Shown here: positions 40,360-51,555 of the stretch, one piece after another
How the letters are laid out: each line of letters opens with the position of its first letter
How positions within the stretch are numbered: the stretch's first letter is position 1
Source: Casuarina equisetifolia
Taxonomy: Eukaryota > Streptophyta > Magnoliopsida > Fagales > Casuarinaceae
NCBI GenBank assembly: GCA_028551475.1
Contig: CM052357.1
Location: 20,812,451-20,876,450 of the forward strand
DNA: 64,000 nucleotides
Direction of reading: 5' to 3'
Notes under the pieces: generated by a model
The model's input: only the letters and a program-made list of their open reading frames with translations
Told to the model about the DNA's origin: nothing
The model's database searches: none
Made by a program: the position numbers and the translations under genes

Positions 40360-41600
40360 ATAGATGTCCATAATGCTTTCTTCCATAGTGACTTTCATGA
40401 GGAGGTATATATGTCTTTACCGCTAAGAATTTCACCTTTCACCATAGGCATGCCAAAAGTTTGCTAGCTTCTTAAGTCAGTCTATGGACTTAAGTAGGCT
40501 TTTCAACAATTCATTGCTGCTTTACTTGAGGTTGGTTTTAAGCAATCTTGGCATGATTATGCTCTTTTTACCCTTTAGCGTGGATCCATTGTTGTTGTTA
40601 TTTTGTTTTATGTTGATGATATACTTCTTATTAGCAATAGTGAGGAGGTTATAGCTCAAGTTAAATTTCATCTTTGTTCTAGATTTCACATGAAGGATTT
40701 AGGCCAAGTAAAATTTTTTCTTGACACCGAGGTTGCATGGTTTAAGAGTGGTATTTGTTTCAATCAATGAAGTATGCCTTAGAGTTAATCTTTAAAGTAA
40801 GGTTGTTTGGCGATTAACCATGCAAGATTCCTATGTATTAGAAATTGAAGGGCCCAACTAAAACACAGAACTGTGCAATAGTGAGTTGCTAGTGGAAGCT
40901 TATAAGGCCAGGCTCTCCTGTCACCTTATCCAATGTGGGACTGGATATTTTAATCCTCCAACACTCCCCCACAGTCTCACGTTGGGCGCGGTGAAAGGTA
41001 GGACCAGTCTAGAAGGACCACACCAAGGTAGGCAGGACACATGGCCGGCTCTGATACCATATTAGAAATTGAAGGGCTCAACTAAAATACAGAACTGTGC
41101 AATAGTGGGTTGCTAGCGAAAGCTTATAAGGCCAGGCTCTCCTGTCGCCTTACCCAATGTGGGATTGGATATTTAAATCCTCCAACACTAGGGATTAGAA
41201 TTTGAAGATCACTTCTTTGGAATATGATGCCAATGCACTTGCTCTTGTTGATTACCCTCCATTGGTAGATTTCACTCCATATCAAGGTTTTCTTGGGCAC
41301 TTCAGTTACCTTACTCACACTCGCTTAGACATCAACTATCCTATCCAGATCCTCAGTCAATTCATGTGTTCTCCGAAAACTTCACATATAGACATGGCCT
41401 TGAAAGTTGTTAAATATTTGAAAAGCACCCAAGGATTATGTCTTTTTATGTCTTCTCAAAAAGACTTCCAATTGACTGGTTTTTATGATTATGATTGGGT
41501 GGTTTATCCTATATCTCGCCAATCTCTTACTAGTTTTTGCATCAAGTTAAGGAGTTCTTTAATTTCCTGATCCTTCTCCAAAGTAGAGTATAAAGTTATG
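40360..41600 (+). pseudogene. Copia reverse transcriptase / RNase H remnant, split by a TRIM
   Basis: Before the insertion the + frame shows a VYMSLP-like piece (about 40405), the catalytic YVDDILLIS (about 40610) and RFHMKDLGQVKFFL (about 40683). After it come YLTHTRLDINYPIQILSQFM (about 41308), HIDMALKVVKYLKSTQG and LTGFYDYDW. These are the usual Copia RT to RNase H landmarks. Stops and missing segments (gag, protease and integrase are not recognisable upstream) show it is a relic. A TRIM occupies 40836-41187. Confidence 0.88.
40836..41187 (-). mobile_element. TRIM (352-bp terminal-repeat retrotransposon in miniature)
   Basis: Two 128-bp LTRs, 40836-40963 and 41060-41187, differ at 9 of 128 positions (eight transitions). 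They enclose only 96 bp. In minus orientation the LTR begins TGTTGGAGG and ends CTAATA, so the ends are TG..TA rather than TG..CA. Directly inside is a perfect primer-binding site, TGGTATCAGAGCC (revcomp of 41047-41059). The other internal end has a purine tract, GTGGGGGAG (revcomp of 40964-40972). Flanking pentamers CTATG (40831-40835) and CTAGG (41188-41192) are a target duplication with one mismatch. It encodes nothing and would rely on proteins from other elements. It is inserted in a Copia pol relic. Confidence 0.92.
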
Positions 41601-41714
41601 GCCACCACTATTTGTTAAATTGTTTGGATGCATAGGCTTCTTGGTGACTTATAAGTCATTGTTCTACATCTTATTTCTTTGTACTATGACAATAGGACAA
41701 CCATCCACATTGCG

Positions 41715-42490
41715 AGCAATCCCATTTTCCATTTATAACTAGTTTTTCAATTGTTTGTTAGCCACAATTATGTTTATCTTAATGTTTTGTAAGTTCCTAA
41801 CTATTTTGCAAGTCACAATTATAATTTTTTGTTGTTTTAGATCTTTATAAATAGTGGCTATGAACTCATTTGTAATCAGAATATGATATGGGCATGTCCA
41901 TTATTCCATCCAAGGCCTAAGCTAAGGAAAAGGCCCAAATCTTGTTGGTTCCTATATCAAAGAATTGGGGTCACAATATCCTTTATTGGTCCAAGCCTAA
42001 ATAAGAAAAGCTTGACAGGTGTCTAAAGTAGTTGGTAGCATTTACAACTAGTTTTCCAATTGTTTGTTAGCCGTAATTATGTCTAAAGTAGTTGGCAACA
42101 TTTATAGCTAGTTTCCTAACTATTTGCTAACTATAATTATGTCTATCCTATTATTTTGTAAGTTTTCAACTGTTTTGCAAGCCACATTTATAATTTTTTT
42201 TTCTTTAGATTTCTATAAATAGTGGCTATGAGCTCATTAGTAATTAAAACGTTTGGTAGATAAATGAAAATTTTTGTTCAAATTAGTCTTAGCTTTTTTT
42301 TTTTTAATCTCAAGCCTTTATTTTATGCACTTTTAAATTTTAGCCTTTATTTTCTTGCCATTTACATTTCTACTCCTTAAATTATAGCATTTACATTCAA
42401 CAACTTTTTTTCCTTCTTGTTTGTTACGTTTTCTCCATTTTAAATTTACAAAAAAAAATTTCTTATATTGTTCCAATTTCTCATAAATTG
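41715..42490 (+). repeat. LTR-like AT-rich sequence with internal duplication
   Basis: Two similar stretches, about 41728-41880 and 42040-42245, share CTAGTTTTYCAATTGTTTGTTAGCC, AGCCACA/AAGTCACA and TATAAATAGTGGCTATGA. The TATA-like TATAAATAG plus a pyrimidine-rich tail fits the 3' LTR of the preceding Copia relic. Exact ends are not determined. Confidence 0.5.
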
Positions 42491-45400
42491 TAGCTCATTT
42501 TATTGCTCATCACGAATTGCATCAATGCCTTTAACCTTTAACCCTTTGTGCTTATCTCCCATAAGCATATGCCCATTTCTTTTAAAGCTAGGTTAGTGTG
42601 TCCTTGGCCTCCTTATGCACAACCTATGCATGCTTCTCATGCCTTAGCCATCCTAGGGCCTTAGCACCCATAAGTGCACCCTTGTCATTGTTGAACATCA
42701 TGTGTTTGTATGTTTTGATTGAGAAAAATTTTATTATGGTTGAATATATATATTTGAATATATGTTAAATATATATATGAAATGGTGTGCACATATTGAA
42801 AATCAAAGGAAGTAAAAGTTGTGTAAATTATAATATCAATTAATGATATTATAAAGTAGTTGGGTTCCTATATTTCATTATCAAACATCAAATATGAAGC
42901 CAATCTGATTTATAATATGCATATTTTAGTTAATAGCTAAATTCATATTATTGGTTATATTAAAGAAATTTGATACTTGGAATTGGTGTGCTTATAGGTA
43001 CATTTGAAAAGCAAAGTTTTATGACATTGGAGTATACATCTTCATTGGACCGACCATATTTTTATATGGATACATGAAACATATAGATATATACATATGA
43101 ATATATCAAGAGCCCATGAAGCTAAGGCCCGTGAAAGTGCAGCCTACGAAACCAAAACCTATGAGAAAAAAAAAAACCGAAGCCCATGAGAAGCGAGGTT
43201 GGAGCCCATGAAGATTGAAGCCCAACGCCTTCCACTTATGCAAAACGGCAGCGTCTTGAGTATATAAGAGCTTAAGCTCTTATGATTGAACCTATTTGAA
43301 GCCCTAGCTGCACACTCGACTAAAGCTACCTTCCTCCTCTTGATCTCTCTTGTGACGTTGACTCCAACGAGAAGAATGTTAAGGCGACTAAGTGTCAAAA
43401 CGGCTATTTTGTTGAAAAATCACCATCTGCTGTTGTGTGACGTCGTGTTTATCAAATCTCAACGGAAGAAGTTCAAAAAGGTTGGAACCAAAACCCTAAC
43501 ATATTCAAGGTTTGAATATTTGCTATAAAAGGGAGCTTCGGATGAGTATTTTGGGCTTAATGAGATATATTCTTTCTAAATTGATCAAAAGAGATAAAAA
43601 GCCCTTATTGATTTGTTCTTGCTGCCGTGTTCTTCAATACTTGAAGGAAAAGGAAATCTTCAGTGATATTTCCTAAATTTTATCTTGTGAATATTATTTG
43701 ATAGATTGATCTTTGTATGTATTAGATTATTTATAACATTATTTGCATATAAAGATCACTATAAATCCAAAACCCTAGATTTGTGAAATTGGGGATTTCA
43801 AGATTAAAGCTTGAATTAACTCTATATAAATTTGATTAGCTTTTTAATAAGCTTAAATCCTCACCCATATCATATGTTTGAGGAATGAGCTTGATGTATT
43901 AAGGTTTTTTTAAACTTAACTCTGTAACCATGAGTTGTATAACTTCTTTAAAGGAGTTGCAGGGTGAAGAAGAGGTGTTCTACTTGTTTGAAGTAAAGTA
44001 GACTTCAACTTGGTTTAAGTTAAAGGAGAAGAAGGTGAAAGTAAGTGAAAAGTGTCAAACTACCATGAAATTCTTGAGTGTGAATTTTCTAATCTGATTT
44101 ATTTTCTTATGCTTTGATATTACTTTGATATTTAATCTTGTTGTGATTGCTAAGTAAGAAATCAAAAAGAAAAATTATTTAAATTAGCTAAGCTTCTAAA
44201 TATCCAATTCAACCATCCTTCTTAGATAGCCATAAAACCTAACAATCATGCTTACATGCAACATGACCTTCAAGCATCCCTGCCTTTTGGCACACTATTG
44301 CTTTCATTGGTTAGACTCAATTATGACAATCAAGCTGGGTATAACACTATGCCTCTAACTTTAGTTAGTTGAAAGGATTAGTCCAAGATGGGGAGATTGA
44401 AAGGCTTAAACTACTCTTGACAAGAGAAGATGAAACATCATTATTTCCCATGTCTAGCCACTTGTTAGGCTAAATTTTCCCCATTTTGATTGCCCACTAG
44501 AGCTCCATCGAGATGTCAACAATAAACTTAAACTACCAAGAGTAACTTCACCCATTACAATACTGAGTAGGAATGCCATGATAAGAGAAATGTAAGTCCT
44601 CCTCCTACTTACATTCTCCATTCATAATTTTTTAGGTTTAATGGTATTAACCTAAGAAAATGGGCGATGAGAAGTAAATTTTTCTTTGAGTTTAGTCCCA
44701 TGAATGAGTTAGAAAAGTTTTAATATGTTATAATTTTTGTAAAAGGTAAGGTGGAGCAATAGTTTATGGCATATTGGATGGAAAATGATCTAGTTGACTA
44801 GGAATTATTTCAAGAAGATTTGTATGGGACATGTTTTTTGGAAGAATGGGAAAGTTTAACCAGAAAATTTTCAAAGTTAAGGCAAACCTCTTTGATAAAA
44901 TAATATATAGATAAGTGTGAATAATTAAGACTATAAATGAGTGCACAAAATCTTAGACTCATTAAAAACTATTTTGTGGATAATTTCTTATAAAAGTTAA
45001 AACAAGAAAGTATGATAAGGTGAGGATCTTTGAGCTTTCTAGGCTAAGACAAAATTTCAAACTCGTATTGTTGGAAGAGAGTTAGGTAAGAAGGTCAATC
45101 TTCATTAGGGACTATAGAGCTAGTTGCATGCTTTAAGGAAGTAGTGCCACCTTTTACCAATGGCCACATAGATTTCAATAGGGTATACATACACCTAGTA
45201 ATGCTTCACTATTAGGGGTAGTAGTCAAGGGGTTTCATAAAATACTATAGGGTACGGAAAACAATTTTTTTTTTCTACCATTGTAATGAAAAATGGATCA
45301 AATGTCATCAATACAAGAAAAAAAACAAATATATTTGACAAGGAAATGAAGGTCCAAGAGAGTTAGAAGCAAGGTGAGGGCTTTCTAAGGTAAAAGACAT

Positions 45401-45590
45401 TGTTATAGATCTAGTTTATGAGGTTCAAAAGGAGGCTACCATTTCCATTCATGCTATCATAAAAGGAATCTCATTAAATACTTTTCATATCACAACATCT
45501 TGTCAAGGGTTTAATTTTTAATATTTCGACTGACATTGGGATTTTTGGTGATAAATTATTTGAGTGAATGGTTTACAAGGAAAAATATTA
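42491..45590. other. AT-rich transposon-derived or intergenic region
   Basis: No gene is supported. A TATA-like GAGTATATAAGAGCTT at about 43256 sits in a GC-richer block (43090-43400) that looks like an LTR or promoter remnant. The sequence after about 44230 may be degraded 5' parts of the next Copia element, but no domain is readable. Confidence 0.35.
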
Positions 45591-46640
45591 GGTTAATGGT
45601 TCAGTTAAGCATTATAAAGCTTAACTTGTGACAAAGGACTTTACTTAAAGAGAAAGTATTGATTATCAAGAAGATGGTGATAGTTTGTTTTATTCTTACT
45701 ATTATGGCAATCAACAAGTGAGCTCTTTATCAAATAGATGTACACAATGTCTTTTTGCATGGATATTTTCATAAGAAGTGTACATGTTACACTTGTGGGG
45801 ATTTTCAATCAAGAAGAGTCTTTTTAATATATGTCGATTACTTAAATCTTTTTATGGATTTAAAACAAGTGTCATGCCATTGGTATGCAAATTTTTTTGA
45901 GGTTTTAGTTAGAGATAGTTTTATCCAATCTATGCAATATTACTTACTTTTTTATTTGAAGTTATAAGAATGTGATAGTTGCTTTATTGATCTACATAGA
46001 TGATATTCTCATAATTAGGAATGATGAATAGATCTTTCATGAGATTAAGCATATCTCTACTCATAGTTTAAGATGAAAGACTTAGAAGCAACAAAGTATT
46101 TTTTGGCCATTAAAATTGCAAGATTAAAAGTAGGAAGTAGCCTAAATCAAAGAAAGTATGCTATGGAGTTAATAAAAAGTTTGGGGTTTTCTAATGTAAG
46201 ACCATATGTCATGCTTATGGACCAAAATCTAAAACTCACCATTGTTGAGTATGACAAGTGTAGTCCTCCAACCCATGATGACCCTCCATTAGAAAACCTA
46301 TCCAAATATCAATGGCTCATTGGAAGATTAATTTATCTTATTATTATAAGACTAGATATAAGTCATTATCTTTAAGTACTTGGTTGATTTATGTATGCTT
46401 CCCTACAATTATATTAGGAATATAGTTTAAAGATTTTAAAGTATTTGAACAGGTACATTGAATTTGAATTGCTCATGTTTTCTGAGAAGAAATTAAAGCT
46501 CTCCATTTTGTCATTTAAAGTAGGCAAATTGCCTAATGATGAACAAATCATTGATAGGTTGTTGCATAAAATTTGGGGATTTTTTAATTTCATGGTGATA
46601 TGGGTGGTGATTCTACAATTCTTACTATGTTAGTTCCAAA
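45590..46640 (+). pseudogene. Second Copia pol remnant, 5' part (RT)
   Basis: Readable pieces across frames: a LVTKDFT..IDYQED region (about 45627), YQIDVHNVFLHGYFHKK (about 45730), MKDLEATKYFLAIKIARL (46073) and QWLIGRLIYLIIIRLDIS (about 46312), matching Copia RT landmarks in order. Several stops and frame shifts are present. The relic is interrupted after about 46640 and resumes at about 47800. Confidence 0.8.
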
Positions 46641-46659
46641 AAGGATTTGTTCAGTTGTT

Positions 46660-47750
46660 ATGTTAGCTCCAAAAAAAAGGAGGTTAGATTCCAAATTTGT
46701 TCAATTGTTCCAAATTTCTTCTATTGCTATGTTAGTTCTAGAATTATTATTGTGTTCTCATTTCTATCAAGCTTGTGCATTCTAGCTTTCTATAAACAAA
46801 TATGACAATTTCATTTATGAGGAACCATTGAAATGATACGAAAAGTTTTTCCTCATTTTAGCTATCAAGTCTTTCTTTAAATTTTAAGTTTTAGTTTGTC
46901 TTTACCTTATTGAAATCTATCTTTCATGTATTTTTACAATTATCTTGTTACCAAATTGTTCTAATCTAAGCTTTCTCATTTTTCACCACAAATCACATTA
47001 ATTGGTATCAAAGGTATAATACACCCTAGTATTGAATGATAGCAAAACTTAGAGCATAGACTAATTTGTTCATAGAAAGATGGAATGAGACAAGAGCTTC
47101 ACTATAGAAACCTATAAAGGTAGTGCATAATTAGAAAATAAATTTGATAGAAACAAACTTAAATGTTTGGATTTGTTAGAGCTTGAGATGTTGCTGAACA
47201 AGGAGACAAATGTAGAAAGTTTGGAATTGTTAGAGTTCAAAGCATTGATAGAAAAAGTAGTTGAATAGATTATGATAGATGAATTGCAACATTTGTTGAA
47301 AAGTAGATTATGATAAATTATGATAGATTATGATAGATTATCATAATCTATTCAACATTTGTTTGGTTATTGTGCTCATTCCAACAAAAAGAAGGTTATT
47401 AGATTCCAAATTTGTTTAGTTGTTTTAGATTTGTTTGCTTGCTGTATTAGTTTTACAATTATTGTTATGTTGTCATTTGTATTAATCTTTTGTGTTCTAA
47501 CTCTTTATAAATAAAGATGATGATTTTATCTATAAGCAACCATTTTGATAAGAAGAGTTTTATCTCATTTTAGCTTTCAAGCCCTTTGTTTTATTATTTT
47601 AAATTCAAGTCTTTAGCTTATGTCTTTATTTTCTTGCATTTAATACTTTCACAATCTATTTTTCCTACACCTTTAGATTTGTAAACCTTTATAATTATGT
47701 TGTTACTAGATTTTTTTAGTTCAAACTTACTTATTTCCCACCACAAGTCA
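46660..47750 (+). mobile_element. Non-autonomous LTR element nested in Copia (old)
   Basis: Two related terminal stretches, 46660-46995 and 47371-47750, share AGATTCCAAATTTGTT, TCATTTTAGCT and ACCACAARTCA and are about 65-70% identical by eye. A primer-binding-like TGGTATCAAAGG (47003-47014) follows the first. The interior is only about 375 bp and has no coding domain. The element separates the RT part and the RNase H end of one Copia relic. LTR ends are approximate and no target duplication was found. Confidence 0.6.
47288..47362. repeat. Imperfect inverted repeat (hairpin)
   Basis: A perfect 12-bp stem, TAGATTATGATA (47324-47335) and TATCATAATCTA (47339-47350), with a 3-nt loop. Flanks extend the symmetry (ACATTTGTTGAA on the left, TTCAACATTTGT on the right). 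GATTATGATA-type units are tandemly repeated in the left arm. Confidence 0.8.
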
Positions 47751-47799
47751 CTTCATATTGAAAACCAAAAAAATAACCATATGAAAGTCCTTCACATAA

Positions 47800-48019
47800 G
47801 TTGAATGTTGAAGAATGACAACAACTATATGATATCTAGGCACATAGAAATTGATTGTTATTTGTAGAAAAAGTAATAGAATGGTATCACCAAAACTCAA
47901 TATATTAATACTAAGGAATAACTTATAAATTGGCTAACCAAAGCTTTGAACAAAAGTAACGTGATTTTCTATTGGGCAAGCTTAATGTATTTGATCTATA
48001 GAAATTACCAAAAAGAGAG
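47800..48019 (+). pseudogene. Copia RNase H end and polypurine tract
   Basis: Readable pieces SRHIEIDCYF (about 47840), TKTQYINTKE (about 47890) and WLTKALNKSNV (about 47934) match the end of Copia RNase H. AAAAAGAGAG immediately before TGTTAG is a purine tract. This resumes the relic that stopped at about 46640. Confidence 0.8.
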
Positions 48020-48350
48020 TGTTAGAAATTAAGCCTTAATTTATTAATATTTTTTAGAAACAAATTATTTTGGGTATTGTTCTTTTTAGTCAATTATTTT
48101 GGATCTATTACATTTTATTTTTTCCTATCTATAGACCTAGTTGCTTTCACACACTTAAGCCTAATGGAGTGGCTTGCCTTCATATTTAGCACACAATCTA
48201 GTTCATTAGAGCTTTCTTTTTGCACATCCTGACAATTGCTTCAAAAGGTGGTTTCAATGGTAGTTTCCATAAGACCCATATTCAACAACAACTTCCCATT
48301 ATCAAACAATTTGATGCCATTTATAGTAGTTTTTATTTCTACAAGTAGTA
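48020..48350 (+). repeat. 3' LTR start of the second Copia relic
   Basis: Begins TGTTAGAAATTAAGCC directly after the purine tract. The right end is uncertain. Confidence 0.6.
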
Positions 48351-48519
48351 CACGATTAATTGGCTTTTAATGTATAAATATAGTGTCGTGTTGAGCTATT
48401 TTGTTAGACAAATTTGCGTTTAGTAATTTACCTCCCCTTTGAAGATCTGTTTAAAGAGCTTTTTATCTATCCACTTGTTTTCTTTCTTAAAAATATTTTA
48501 GAAACAACACCTCATATGC

Positions 48520-49170
48520 ATGAAGCTCACAATCTATATTGATGATGAAGGATATGTTAAAAATGATGTTATAAAAAAATTCTTATATTGTGTAAATCTT
48601 TGTGTAAAACTTCTCCTTATAAGGAAAAAATATCTAATGCTCGTAGATTGACTTTTTCATAAAAATGAAATTTTGAACATGATATTGAAGTTTAGGTTTA
48701 TGAACTAGAAACTTAATAAATGAAGCTTGTAATCCAAAGTGGTTATCAATGTTATGCATGTCCTCAACATGAAACTTATAACTCACACTAGTTATAAGGA
48801 GATATGTTAAGAAAGATAACAAAAGTTTCAAATTGTTTAAATCATATTTGAAATCATTTTTGTTAAGATGGAAAAACGTCTTTTCTTGAGTTAATTTTTG
48901 GATAAGAATAAGCTTCTTATATAATATCAAAGTTCAAGTTCATGAAGTTGCAACCTTTGTACATAGAGCATAAAATCCAAAGTGGTTTATGAGGGAATAT
49001 ATATCTCAATACAAAGTTTTTCGCTTATTTTTGTTGCTATAGATAGACATGTTAAAAATGGTATGATAAAGAATGATACATTATCTAGATCTTGTCTAAG
49101 AATCATTTTTATTAAGAGAGAAGACTATATTCTTGCTTAAATTCTTTGATAAGAATAAACTATCTAACAA
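48520..49170. repeat. Three diverged tandem units of about 250 bp
   Basis: Marker GATATGTTAA/GACATGTTAA occurs at 48551, 48801 and 49046. AATCCAAAGTGGTT occurs at 48731 and about 48970. ATCATTTTTRTTAAGA occurs at about 48853 and 49104. Spacing is about 245-250 bp. The first unit has a deletion of about 50 bp. No coding potential. Confidence 0.65.
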
Positions 49171-51087
49171 GTAATAACTTTTCATAATCTTAAAGGAGGA
49201 TTAAGAAAATCGTTGGATGACAATCAAGGGAACAAATTGTAGAAAAAGAAGAGAAAGTGACTTGAGGAGAAGGATCATGTGAGAAAGTACCGTAGAAACT
49301 TAGCTAAATGATCTTCTTAAATGCTGGCATCCATAGTTTAATTTGGATAAAAAAATCTATTACACTGGACCCCAAGTCTAGTTACACATCTTCAAACATA
49401 CGAGAATACGAACAAGTATTGTGATATCATTAAGAACATCTATTATATAAGAATGATGTTATGTGTATCAATTATTGTGTTAAAAAGATTTAAGCTCGAA
49501 AGCTGATTGAAAAATTTTATTTAAATATTATCACCAATTTGAGTCACCTAAACCTAAGTTTGCCATAATTCAGGATTGTTACAGCTCACCATACTCTATA
49601 GTTAACAGCGCATTGCATGATAACTCTTATTCTAACCCAACTAGAGGAGTTGTTCTTTTTCTTTTTCTTTTTTACGAGGGTCATCTTACTTGAAACATTA
49701 GGGTAGTTATAATATCATTTATTATATGTTTTAACTATGGTGCCAAAAGAATCAATACATTTTTTTTAAAAAAAATATCATCACTAACTCGATCTCTCAT
49801 GAACTTAAGTTTGCGATAATGCAAGATAGAAACAGATGAACTCTTTGATGGTAATTGTCATGTTAAAATTTAATTTTACACCAGAAATTAATGCAGCTTT
49901 TCACTTGTAACTCAGTATCGCATTGCAACGGTTTATCGTATAATCTTCTATGCATCTGCTGCCCAACATCCTAATATTTTGTCGAGACATCAAAGTATCA
50001 AAACATTAAACCGAGCCTAAACAAAACTCCACAAAAGATAACAAGCAATCAAAGAGAAAGAAAACAGATTTATGTGGGTTTGGAATGATCTCATTTCCAC
50101 GGTATCAATCAATCTTTCACTGTAATAGAAAGGCAAAACTCAACTTTCACTGTAATAGAAAGGAAAAACAGTGTTGAGTTATTATTATTTACAAATTATT
50201 CCTGAAAAAAACAAATATACTATTCTACCAGCCTTACCAGCGTTTTAAAATACACGCTATCCCCTGTGTTGCAAGTATGCCAATGGTGATGCTGCATTTC
50301 TAGGATCTGTAACTTTTTCTTTTTCTTCTTTATTTCCTTTTCTTTGTCTGTAGTTTTGTAATAAAGAACACGTCGGTCTTGCACTACATTTAAGTGGTTG
50401 GTTGACAAAAAAAAAGGAGGAAAAACATTTTATATTGAAGTCCCCAGACCTAATAGATTCTTGCATGCAGTCGCCATTGCAGGAATCCTTCAACCTGTAA
50501 AGAAAATCCAATCTAACCAAAAAGATTCCCAAAAATAAAACCCAGTATTCTATGACCAACTTGGTCACCTTCTTCATCACCCAAAGATTTCCCGTCACTT
50601 TCTGTCAAGGACCACAAGGCAATTGGCCTCAGGCATCCAATCATCTTATCTATGAGAAAGTGGTACGCAATGACGGCAAAAAATATGACCATGTGATATT
50701 TGACTCCCAGAAATCCACTTTCGGCGAAGGCGCTTCTTCTCACCACACAAACTGTGGACCAGCGCGTGTATGTGGAAGAGCAGCCAGGACATTGCGCGAA
50801 TGGAAGGAAACTCGGCATCAAGAATATGCCAACGGGGAGCGTTACGGCCACGAGACTCGATGCGGCGTTGTCCGAGTGTCTTGGGACCTCCTGCAAATTC
50901 TACAAAAAAGATTTATATGTCGTTATCAAGATATTATAAGGTGTAAAAAAATTTGAATAATATGAACCATTTATATGCGTTGCTTTTCACGGCCCTTCTC
51001 TTATTTAAATCCTTTATTTATTTACGTTACGTTAGCAACAAAATAGGTAAAATTAATTTAAATGGTAGTAGTTAAACCGATCCTTCA
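49171..51087. other. Intergenic region upstream of APS reductase
   Basis: Includes a 30-bp tandem pair at 50114-50169 (CTTTCACTGTAATAGAAAGG twice). A GC-richer segment (about 50440-50900) holds overlapping frames on both strands, including a 127-codon minus frame with hydrophobic stretches. No domain is recognised, so no gene is called. Confidence 0.4.
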
Positions 51088-51150
51088 ATTTTCTTTATTT
51101 TCTTTATTTTCTTTATTTTCTTTATTTTCTTTATTTTCTTTATTTTCTTT
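51088..51150. repeat. 9-bp minisatellite
   Basis: Seven perfect copies of ATTTTCTTT, about 400 bp upstream of the APS reductase start codon and so in or near its promoter. Confidence 0.97.
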
Positions 51151-51555
51151 TTGGGTATTTATGTAGTATTATTGGTAATATAGATGGGATCCAGCAGGAC
51201 CGCAAATGGAAAGTATCCTGGCCTCCGGCTCAGAATATTCCACATTCGACCGGGAAAATACGGAGAAGCATCCGAGAAAATGGCCACGGCTCTTCCATTT
51301 GGACATGCGACGTGACGAAATGGCTGAGCGACGCGATAGAGTTTCAATCAATCAGAACAGGCCACGTGAGCAGAAGACAAGGGCTACGAGAGTACGGAAT
51401 GCCGTCCAGGTTCATTGAACCTCAAGACCCGCACTGTTCTCAGGTTCCTTATTTAAGCCTTCGCCTCCGCGAGAGAGAGAGAGAGAGAAGAAGAAGACGA
51501 CTCGGAGAACCAAGGGAAAAAGAAAAGGAGGAAGAGGTTCAAGAGAAGTTCTCAA

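Noticed and set aside
50513-50896. 127-codon minus frame with hydrophobic stretches upstream of APS reductase.
   Set aside because: A 134-codon plus frame overlaps it; neither has a known domain or clear gene structure, and the GC-richer composition alone explains open frames.
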